A DNA stretch of 5,336 nucleotides, from the NCBI GenBank assembly GCA_902767195.1, contig CACXGS010000402.1:1-5336 (forward strand), written 5' to 3'. The position numbers were made by a program, and so were the translations under genes. The stretch comes from an uncultured Lachnospiraceae bacterium (lineage in GTDB: Bacteria; Bacillota_A; Clostridia; Lachnospirales; Lachnospiraceae). The notes beneath the pieces were generated by a model, which did no database searches, was not told the origin of the DNA, and saw only the letters and a list, made by a program, of their open reading frames with translations. Positions 1 through 5,336 of the stretch are shown piece after piece. The stretch's first letter is position 1, and each line of letters opens with the position of its first letter.

Positions 1-1027
1 CCAGATGACTTACGAGGCCTGCAGGGATTTCTGTAAGGAGAATAACATCGATTTCACCTATCTGAAGCCGGACGGCGATACGGATTATGCCCGTGACGCC
101 ATGGTGGATGTGGCGGTGGCAAAGGGGTACAACATTCTGGTTATGCCCGGATATGTATTCGCCCAGGCTCTGATCGATACCACCTTCAAATATCCGGATA
201 TCAAGTTTATCGCTCTGGATCTGGGCGGAGGAGATATTGCAGCCACAGCTGTAGGCGGAGCCTACTATGAGAATCCTGCAGCCTACGATCCTGCCGATTA
301 TTACAATACAAAGAACACTTACTGTGCGATCTATCAGGAACAGATCCCCGGTTATCTTGCCGGTTATGCTGCTGTGAAGCTGGGCTTCCGCAAGCTCGGT
401 TACCTGGGCGGCATGGCCGTGCCCGGTGTTATGCGATTCGGATACGGTTATGTCCAGGGAGTGGATGAGGCAGCCAAAGAGCTGAATGTTACCAAAGACG
501 TGGAGCTGAATTATGCCTATGGCGGACAGTTCTACGGCTCTACTGAGATTACCGCCGCCATGGATACCTGGTACAACAGGGGCACGGAGATTGTTTTCGC
601 CTGTGGAGGAGGTATCTTTACTTCCGTGGCGGAAGCAGCGGCCAAGGAGGATGGCTATGTAATCGGTGTAGACAGTGACCAGTCCCCCATCATCGATGCC
701 TACCGCAAGGGGATGACCGTTACCTCTGCCATGAAGAGCCTCAGAGCCACTGTAGATATGTGTCTTGATTCCATCATCTTTTCCAATACCTGGGACCAGC
801 ATGTAGGAAAGATCGAGAGCCTGGGCCTGGTGTCCGGAGACGATACTTCTCTGAACTACGTCGGCTTGCCGGAGGATACCACTCACTGGAACAAGGATTT
901 CACAGTGGATGACTATAAGAAGCTGGTCAAGGACATCTATGAAGGAAAGGTCAAGATTGAAGACCGGATTGACAAGTTCCCGAAGACAACGATCAAAGTG
1001 GATGTCAGAGAAGGCACGATCCGATAA
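1..1027 (+). CDS. BMP-family (PnrA/NupN-like) nucleoside-binding lipoprotein of an ABC importer, N-terminus cut by window edge
   Basis: This is the extracellular substrate-binding component of a BMP/PnrA-type ABC importer, a family whose studied members bind purine or other nucleosides. The frame is open to the left edge (bases 2-4 encode Gln). The Met codon at 5 is internal: the protein begins at the point just after the family's D-x-S-F-N ligand motif, so signal peptide, lipobox and that motif lie upstream. Numbering from that Met, visible family blocks are GYLAGYAAVKLG (116-127), GYLGGM (132-137), FACGGGIFTSV (198-208), the ribose-contacting GVDSDQ (221-226) and VTSAMKSLRATV (239-250). A Tyr/Ala-rich stretch at about 72-110 seems longer than in classical BmpA/PnrA proteins. 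It ends with TAA, 45 bases before the ATPase gene, with no terminator between. Family assignment is firm. The exact substrate is not visible; guanosine and other nucleosides are the known cases. Confidence 0.93.
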   Translation, partial: QMTYEACRDFCKENNIDFTYLKPDGDTDYARDAMVDVAVAKGYNILVMPGYVFAQALIDTTFKYPDIKFIALDLGGGDIAATAVGGAYYENPAAYDPADYYNTKNTYCAIYQEQIPGYLAGYAAVKLGFRKLGYLGGMAVPGVMRFGYGYVQGVDEAAKELNVTKDVELNYAYGGQFYGSTEITAAMDTWYNRGTEIVFACGGGIFTSVAEAAAKEDGYVIGVDSDQSPIIDAYRKGMTVTSAMKSLRATVDMCLDSIIFSNTWDQHVGKIESLGLVSGDDTSLNYVGLPEDTTHWNKDFTVDDYKKLVKDIYEGKVKIEDRIDKFPKTTIKVDVREGTIR

Positions 1028-1072
1028 GGCGATTTATGACGATAAGGTTTGTATAGAAAGTGAGATAGAAAT

Positions 1073-2620
1073 ATGCAGGAATATGCGATTGAGATGCGCC
1101 ATATCACCAAGCGCTTTCCCGGTATTATCGCCAACGACGATATTACCCTCCAGCTGAAGAAAGGTGAGATCCATGCCCTGCTCGGCGAGAACGGCGCGGG
1201 CAAATCGACCCTTATGAGTGTGCTGTTCGGCCTTTACCAGCCGGAGGAAGGGGAGATATATAAAGACGGAAGAAAAGTGGAGATCAACAGCCCCAACGAT
1301 GCCAACAACCTTGGTATCGGAATGGTGCACCAGCATTTCAAGCTGGTGGAATGTTTCTCCGTATTGGATAATATTATCCTGGGAGTGGAGCCGACTTCCG
1401 GTCCTCTGGGCCTTTTGAAGAAGGACGAAGCCAGAAAAAGGGTAATGGAGCTGTCAGAGAAATACCACCTGATGGTAGATCCCGATGCATTGATCGAGGA
1501 TATTACGGTCGGCATGCAGCAGAGAACAGAGATCCTGAAGATGCTCTACAGAGATAATGAGATTCTGATCTTTGATGAGCCGACAGCGGTTCTCAGTGTC
1601 CAGGAGATTAAGGAACTGATGCAGATCATGAAAGGTCTGGCAGCAGAGGGAAAGAGTATTCTTTTCATTTCACATAAATTAAATGAGATTATGGAGGTTT
1701 CCGACCGCTGTACCGTCCTTCGAAAAGGACGTTATGTGGGTACTGTGAATACGGCGGACACTACAGCGGAAGGTTTATCTGCCATGATGGTCGGAAGAGA
1801 TGTCTCTTTCTCCGTGGACAAGAAGCCGGCAGAGCCCGGAGAAGTGGTCCTCAGTGTCAAGAATATGTGTGTCGCCTCGCCACATCAAAAAAAGGATGCC
1901 GTACATGATGTCACCTTCCAGGTACGCAAGGGAGAAATTGTTACCATAGCCGGAATTGACGGCAATGGCCAGTCAGAGCTGATCTATGGCCTCACCGGTC
2001 TGGATAACTTAAAGAGCGGCAGTATTTTCCTTGGAAAAGACGACCTGTCCAACGATCCCATCCGGAGACGTACCCTTCTGGGTATCGGCCACATTCCGGA
2101 AGACCGGCACAAATACGGCATGGTCCTTGACTATTCCCTGGAATACAACATGATCCTTCAGACATATTTCCAGGAACCGCTGATCAACCAGTTCGGTATT
2201 CTGAACCGGGATGAGATCCGCAAATACACCGACCGCCTCATCGAAGAGTTTGATATCCGTTCCGGACAGGGCGCTGAGACTACAGCAAGAGCCATGTCCG
2301 GCGGTAACCAGCAGAAGGCAGTCATCGCCAGGGAGATCGACCGGAATCCCCGTCTCCTGATTGCCGTTCAGCCCATTCGGGGCGTGGACATCGGAGCCAT
2401 TGAGATGATCCACAAGGAGCTGATCCGTCAGAGAGATGGAGGAAAAGCCATTCTTCTGGTCAGCCTGGAGCTGGACGAGGTTCTGGATATTTCCGACCGC
2501 ATCCTTGTCATGTATGAGGGTGAGCTGGTGGGAGAGTTTGACCCGAAGGAAGTCACGGCAGAGGAGCTGGGACTTTACATGACCGGAGCAAAGAAGAAGG
2601 AGGTGAAGGTGTATGAGTAA
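1073..2620 (+). CDS. nupO: Double-domain ABC transporter ATPase of BMP-type nucleoside importer (NupO/YufO-like)
   Basis: This cytoplasmic ATPase carries two fused nucleotide-binding domains and powers nucleoside import. At 515 residues it is the usual length for NupO/YufO. Domain 1 is complete: Walker A GENGAGKST (38-46), Q-loop Gln88, signature VGMQQ (146-150), Walker B ILIFDEPT (164-171) and H-loop His201. Domain 2 is degenerate, as is usual in this sugar/nucleoside subclass: the Walker A position reads GIDGNGQSE (294-302) with Gln for Lys, the signature MSGGNQQK (408-415) is intact, Walker B reads LLIAVQP (428-434) with Val-Gln for Asp-Glu, and the H-loop His is Leu465. One canonical ATP site is therefore expected. 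The ATG at 1073 is preceded only by a weak purine-rich stretch (AGAAAGTGAG, 1055-1064), but the domain begins within ten residues, which supports this start. Its last codons overlap the next gene by 8 bases. Confidence 0.96.
   Translation: MQEYAIEMRHITKRFPGIIANDDITLQLKKGEIHALLGENGAGKSTLMSVLFGLYQPEEGEIYKDGRKVEINSPNDANNLGIGMVHQHFKLVECFSVLDNIILGVEPTSGPLGLLKKDEARKRVMELSEKYHLMVDPDALIEDITVGMQQRTEILKMLYRDNEILIFDEPTAVLSVQEIKELMQIMKGLAAEGKSILFISHKLNEIMEVSDRCTVLRKGRYVGTVNTADTTAEGLSAMMVGRDVSFSVDKKPAEPGEVVLSVKNMCVASPHQKKDAVHDVTFQVRKGEIVTIAGIDGNGQSELIYGLTGLDNLKSGSIFLGKDDLSNDPIRRRTLLGIGHIPEDRHKYGMVLDYSLEYNMILQTYFQEPLINQFGILNRDEIRKYTDRLIEEFDIRSGQGAETTARAMSGGNQQKAVIAREIDRNPRLLIAVQPIRGVDIGAIEMIHKELIRQRDGGKAILLVSLELDEVLDISDRILVMYEGELVGEFDPKEVTAEELGLYMTGAKKKEVKVYE
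2597..2605 (+). promoter_or_regulatory. Strong Shine-Dalgarno inside the end of the ATPase gene
   Basis: AAGGAGGTG lies 7 bases before the ATG at 2613 and within the last codons of the ATPase gene. It fixes the start of the first permease and implies translational coupling across the 8-base overlap, which would help keep ATPase and permease in balance. Confidence 0.85.
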
Positions 2621-3800
2621 TAAAGAAAAGAAACCATTCCTGGCCCGTGATGGAGTTCAGACGGTGCTTTCCTCTCTGATCTGTATCCTCTTCGGACTCC
2701 TGGTGGGATATATCGTTCTTTTGTTTATCAACCCTGCCGGAGCAACCGAGGCTATGCTGGCCATCATAAAGAACTTCCTTTTCTTCCCCAGGCCTGCCGT
2801 TGCCCTTGAGTATTTCGGCTCGACCCTGGTAAAGACAGCACCACTTTTAATGTGTACCCTGTCTGTCCTCTTTGCCTACAAAGTCGGACTCTTTAACATA
2901 GGAGCTTCCGGACAGTACACCATCGGTGCCGGCTTCGCACTTTTCCTGGCCCTGGGACATCAGATGCCCTGGTACGTATGTATGATCGCGGCCATGATCG
3001 GTGGAGGAGTTTACGGAGCCATCGTAGGTGCCCTGAAAGCCTACCGGAATGTCAACGAAGTAATCGCCAGCATCATGTTAAACTGGCTGGCCCTTTACGG
3101 TGTTAATATTTTGCTGGGCAGGGTAAAAGATGTCACAACCAGTTATACCGGGGCGCTTCGCACCAACAATCCCTCGGCTCTGATCCCCGGATTGGGACTT
3201 CAGAAGTTCTTTTCCGATAACAAGTTCGTGACCATCGCCATTCCCCTGTCGATCCTGATCGCCTTCGGCGTATGGTTCTTTATGGAAAAAACCAGCCTGG
3301 GTTATGAGCTTCGGGCTACCGGTTACAATAAAAATGCCGCCAAATATGCCGGCATGCAGGAAAAGAAAAATATTATCCTGACCATGTTTATCTCCGGATG
3401 TCTTGCGGGACTGGGTGCCTCCTTCCTGTATCTGTCCGGAATCGAGCAGTGGTCCTGCGGACAGACCAACGTTCCCGGCATGGGATTCAACGGAATTGCG
3501 GCAGCATTCCTTGGTGGTCTGCACCCCATCGGAAGTATTCTTTCCGCCTTCTTTATCCAGCATATCACCAGCGGTGGTTCTTATGTCGATAAGATGGTTT
3601 ATGCTTCCCAGATCTCGGATTTGATTCTGGCCATCATCATCTACTTCTGCAGCTTTGTACTCCTTCTTCGCCTTCTCATGAAAAAGGGCGCTTTGAAGAG
3701 GATGGAAAAGCAGATCGATACCATTCATGAAAAAGTAGTAGATCAGATTGATGATACAGAACACCGCATTCAGGATAAAGCTCGGAACGAGCAGAATTAG
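2613..3800 (+). CDS. nupP: BMP-type nucleoside ABC importer permease 1 (NupP/YufP-like, BPD_transp_2 family)
   Basis: This is an integral membrane subunit that forms half of the translocation channel. Hydrophobic segments appear near residues 17-39, 70-88, 99-115, 119-142, 148-168, 206-224, 254-275, 287-315 and 334-355. Family landmarks are FNIGASGQ (94-101), NEVIASIMLNW (148-158), the cytoplasmic coupling loop around GYELRATGYNKNAAKYAG (230-247), which should contact the ATPase, and GFNGIAAAFLGGLHP (291-305). The start at 2613 has an excellent Shine-Dalgarno and a short charged cytoplasmic N-terminus, MSNKEKK. At 395 residues it is longer than B. subtilis YufP (about 350). The excess includes a highly charged tail after the last membrane segment (about 357-395) with hydrophobic residues at roughly 3-4 spacing, which could form a short amphipathic or coiled-coil helix. 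The second permease follows 14 bases downstream. Confidence 0.95.
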   Translation: MSNKEKKPFLARDGVQTVLSSLICILFGLLVGYIVLLFINPAGATEAMLAIIKNFLFFPRPAVALEYFGSTLVKTAPLLMCTLSVLFAYKVGLFNIGASGQYTIGAGFALFLALGHQMPWYVCMIAAMIGGGVYGAIVGALKAYRNVNEVIASIMLNWLALYGVNILLGRVKDVTTSYTGALRTNNPSALIPGLGLQKFFSDNKFVTIAIPLSILIAFGVWFFMEKTSLGYELRATGYNKNAAKYAGMQEKKNIILTMFISGCLAGLGASFLYLSGIEQWSCGQTNVPGMGFNGIAAAFLGGLHPIGSILSAFFIQHITSGGSYVDKMVYASQISDLILAIIIYFCSFVLLLRLLMKKGALKRMEKQIDTIHEKVVDQIDDTEHRIQDKARNEQN

Positions 3801-3808
3801 AAAGGAGG
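3801..3808 (+). promoter_or_regulatory. Shine-Dalgarno of the second permease
   Basis: AAAGGAGG begins directly after the TAG of the first permease gene and ends 6 bases before the ATG at 3815. It decides that start and shows that both permeases are translated from one message. Confidence 0.85.
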
Positions 3809-3814
3809 AGAAGC

Positions 3815-4753
3815 ATGAGTTTATTGATACAGTATACATTAATATATGCCTCAGTATTGTTTCTCGTAGCCCTTGGCGGATGCTTTTCCGAGCATAGTGG
3901 TGTCATCAACCTCGGTCTGGAAGGTGTTATGGTCATGGGAGCCCTGGGCGGGGCACTGGTCATGAAATATATGGCCGGCCTGGCCGCATTCCCCATGATG
4001 GTCATGGTGATTCTCGGAAGTATGGTCTTCGGTATGGTCTTTTCCCTGCTGCTCGCTGTAGCTGCCATTAATTTCAACGCAGACCAGACCCTGGTAGGTA
4101 CGGCCATGAACATGCTGGCTACCGCAGCGGCAACCGTATTTGTAAAAGCCATCAATATGGCGGAAGATCCCAACAACGTTTCTTCCACCATCCATTATAT
4201 TGAGCAGAAGAAGGCATTTTCCATCCATATCGGAAAATTTGCCCTCAACTGGTTTATCCCTATAGCTATCCTGATCCTGGCCGGATCCGTCGTCCTGCTT
4301 TACCAGACACGCTTCGGACTTCGCCTCATGGCCTGCGGTGAACATCCCCAGGCAGCGGACTCCGTGGGAATCAACGTCTACAAGATGCGCTATGCCGGCG
4401 TAATGATCTCCGGACTCCTCGGCGGAATCGGCGGCATCGCCTACATCACCGCCGGCGTCAGTGAGTGGAAATTCGAAAACGGCGTAGCCGGCTTCGGATT
4501 CCTCGCCCTGGCCGTAATGATCTTCGGCCAGTGGAAACCCGTAAACATCGCCCTGGCAGCCCTGCTTTTCGGACTGTTCCGTGCACTCTCCAACGTCTAC
4601 ACCGGATTCGCATTCCTAACCAACCTGCATCTGCCAAGCACCTTGTACAACATGCTGCCATACATCATATCCCTCCTTGTCCTTGCCATCGCCTCCCAGA
4701 ACTCGCGGGCACCCAAGGCAGAGGGTATACCTTACGATAAAGGACAGCGTTAA
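3815..4753 (+). CDS. nupQ: BMP-type nucleoside ABC importer permease 2 (NupQ/YufQ-like, BPD_transp_2 family)
   Basis: This is the second membrane subunit, expected to pair with the product of the preceding gene. Its 312 residues are close to the family norm (about 310-320). The diagnostic N-terminal block SEHSGVINLGLEGVMVMGA spans 25-43. A coupling loop runs through TRFGLRLMACGEHPQAADSV (165-184). GFGFLALAVMIFGQW (226-240) and the C-terminal APKAEGIPYDKGQR (299-312) are also typical. Hydrophobic segments lie near 8-22, 28-50, 55-84, 92-112, 146-163, 194-214, 225-261 and 278-294. It is the last importer gene; the following gene is separated by a palindrome-containing gap. The second half (roughly 4340-4660) uses C-ending codons (GCC, GGC, ATC, TTC, CTC) more heavily than the first half. 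The protein stays in family throughout, so I read this as local drift rather than a fusion. Confidence 0.95.
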   Translation: MSLLIQYTLIYASVLFLVALGGCFSEHSGVINLGLEGVMVMGALGGALVMKYMAGLAAFPMMVMVILGSMVFGMVFSLLLAVAAINFNADQTLVGTAMNMLATAAATVFVKAINMAEDPNNVSSTIHYIEQKKAFSIHIGKFALNWFIPIAILILAGSVVLLYQTRFGLRLMACGEHPQAADSVGINVYKMRYAGVMISGLLGGIGGIAYITAGVSEWKFENGVAGFGFLALAVMIFGQWKPVNIALAALLFGLFRALSNVYTGFAFLTNLHLPSTLYNMLPYIISLLVLAIASQNSRAPKAEGIPYDKGQR

Positions 4754-4762
4754 ATGAGGAAA

Positions 4763-4799
4763 GGTACCCGGTACCCTATCGGATAGGGTACCGGGTACT
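4763..4799. repeat. Perfect 17-base inverted repeat made of GGTACC units (hairpin; possible terminator, processing or operator element)
   Basis: Bases 4764-4780 are the exact reverse complement of 4782-4798, with one central base at 4781. A G-T wobble (4763/4799) could extend the stem. As RNA it would form a very stable hairpin with a minimal loop around 4780-4782. Each arm holds two copies of GGTACC seven bases apart (4763, 4770, 4787, and GGTACT at 4794). The 3' side continues TCAAATAAAAAG, with no T-run, so intrinsic termination on the + strand is not supported. On the - strand only three Ts follow. It sits 9 bases after the importer operon's last stop and 5 bases before the next gene's Shine-Dalgarno. 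The structure is certain from sequence; its role is open: Rho-dependent end protection, RNA processing, DNA-binding site, or dispersed palindromic repeat. Confidence 0.8.
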
Positions 4800-4804
4800 C
4801 AAAT

Positions 4805-4813
4805 AAAAAGGAG
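4805..4813 (+). promoter_or_regulatory. Shine-Dalgarno of the metallo-hydrolase gene
   Basis: AAAAAGGAG ends 10 bases before the ATG at 4824 and lies just outside the preceding hairpin, so the hairpin should not mask it. It supports the chosen start. No convincing -35/-10 promoter pair is visible in the 70-base gap, so the gene may be read through from the importer operon or use a promoter I cannot recognise. Confidence 0.75.
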
Positions 4814-4823
4814 TTTCTACACG

Positions 4824-5336
4824 ATGAAATTAACGATTCTCGGGACCGGCAATGCGCTGGTCACAAAATGTTACAATACCTGCTTCATTCTCGAAGATCA
4901 GGGCCGCTGTCTGCTGGTGGACGGCGGAGGTGGAAGCGCCATCCTGGCCAAAATCCGGGATGCCGGTTATGAATGGACAGATATCCACGACATCTTTGTA
5001 ACACACAAACATGTGGATCATATCCTGGGGATCATCTGGATGGTCCGGGTTATCTGCCAGACGATGAATACCGGTGATTACGAGGGAGAAGCTTTTATCT
5101 ACGGCCACGATGAGGTCATCGGCCTGGTGCGTGAGATTGCCGGAAAACTTCTGAACGCCAATGAGCTGGTCCATCTGGATGAGAGGCTCCATACAGTGGT
5201 CCTCGAGGACGGGGACACTTTCGAGGCCATGGGACATAAGTTGCAGGCCTTTGACATCGGTTCCACCAAGGCCAAACAGTTTGGCTTCAATCTCTATTAC
5301 GGTGACGGCAAGAAGCTCACCTGCTGCGGCGACGAG
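4824..5336 (+). CDS. MBL-fold (RNase Z-like) metallo-hydrolase, C-terminus beyond window edge
   Basis: The frame is open for 171 codons to the window end, with no stop. The start at 4824 has a good Shine-Dalgarno, and the sequence begins directly with the first beta strand, MKLTILGTGNA. The LGTG motif (6-9), LLVDGGGG (30-37) and the metal-binding HKHVDH (61-66, HxHxDH type) place it in the metallo-beta-lactamase fold, nearest to the RNase Z/arylsulfatase-like branch. The last visible residues, TCCGDE (166-171), fit the motif carrying the bridging Asp (Asp170). Before it, FDIGSTKAKQFGF (143-155) resembles the segment that usually presents a metal-binding His, but here Gly146 occupies that place. 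No signal peptide is seen, so it is probably cytoplasmic. Substrate is unknown: RNA, a phosphodiester or another ester are all possible. Nothing visible ties it to nucleoside transport except position. The remaining C-terminal part, expected to carry a final His, lies outside. Confidence 0.88.
   Translation, partial: MKLTILGTGNALVTKCYNTCFILEDQGRCLLVDGGGGSAILAKIRDAGYEWTDIHDIFVTHKHVDHILGIIWMVRVICQTMNTGDYEGEAFIYGHDEVIGLVREIAGKLLNANELVHLDERLHTVVLEDGDTFEAMGHKLQAFDIGSTKAKQFGFNLYYGDGKKLTCCGDE

Noticed and set aside
5..7. ATG at 5 as the true start of the binding protein
   Set aside because: The frame is open upstream, no signal peptide follows, and the sequence joins the family mid-domain just after the ligand motif, so the gene begins outside the window.
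1028..1072. Promoter or terminator in the gap between binding-protein and ATPase genes
   Set aside because: The 45 bases show no inverted repeat with a T-run and no convincing -35/-10 pair; read-through within the operon is the simpler reading.
3078..3839. A 253-codon open frame on the - strand opposite the first permease
   Set aside because: It lies wholly opposite strong family-matching permease coding sequence, its translation shows no recognisable domain or membrane pattern, and its composition is what the complement of hydrophobic codons gives.
3676..4345. Two overlapping - strand open frames opposite the permease junction and second permease (3676-4191 and 3851-4345)
   Set aside because: They are antisense to well-supported genes, have no recognisable product, and overlap each other in different frames.
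4763..4799. Palindrome as a standard Rho-independent terminator
   Set aside because: The stem is strong, but the bases after it on the + strand are A-rich with no T-run, and the - strand offers only three Ts; termination by itself is not supported.
4830..5237. A 135-codon - strand open frame opposite the hydrolase
   Set aside because: The + strand frame carries LGTG, HxHxDH and TCCGDE motifs with a good ribosome site; the antisense frame has none of these supports.
1..5336. CRISPR arrays, tRNA/rRNA genes, insertion sequences or phage genes
   Set aside because: No spaced direct repeats, tRNA-like cloverleaf, rRNA segments, transposase motifs or terminal repeats were seen; nearly all the sequence is coding for the five genes listed.

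Overview
The window suggests a Gram-positive anaerobe of the class Clostridia, most likely Lachnospiraceae. The evidence is strong AGGAGG-type Shine-Dalgarno sites, tight same-strand gene packing, fairly balanced base composition, and protein sequences that read like gut-clostridial members of their families. This placement is an inference from recalled family resemblance, not a computed result.

All genes read left to right. Positions 1-4753 hold a nearly complete BMP-family (PnrA/Nup-type) nucleoside ABC importer. Its parts are a substrate-binding lipoprotein cut at its N-terminus by the window edge (1-1027), a double-domain ATPase (1073-2620), a first permease (2613-3800, overlapping the ATPase gene by 8 bases) and a second permease (3815-4753). 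The order matches Bacillus subtilis nupN-O-P-Q (formerly yufN-O-P-Q). The binding protein would capture a nucleoside outside the membrane, the two permeases would form the channel, and the fused ATPase would power it. The operon promoter and the lipoprotein signal peptide lie upstream of the window.

The 70-base gap at 4754-4823 contains a perfect 17-base inverted repeat with a single central base, built from repeated GGTACC units. It has no following T-run, so it is not a textbook terminator for the + strand. Just beyond it, with its own Shine-Dalgarno, starts a metallo-beta-lactamase-fold hydrolase of the RNase Z-like type (4824 to beyond the window end). It has an intact HxHxDH metal motif, but a Gly sits where I would expect a later metal-binding His.

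The region is mostly ordinary transport machinery. I do not see an undescribed multi-gene system here. The two things most worth a second look are the GGTACC palindrome and the metal-site question in the hydrolase.
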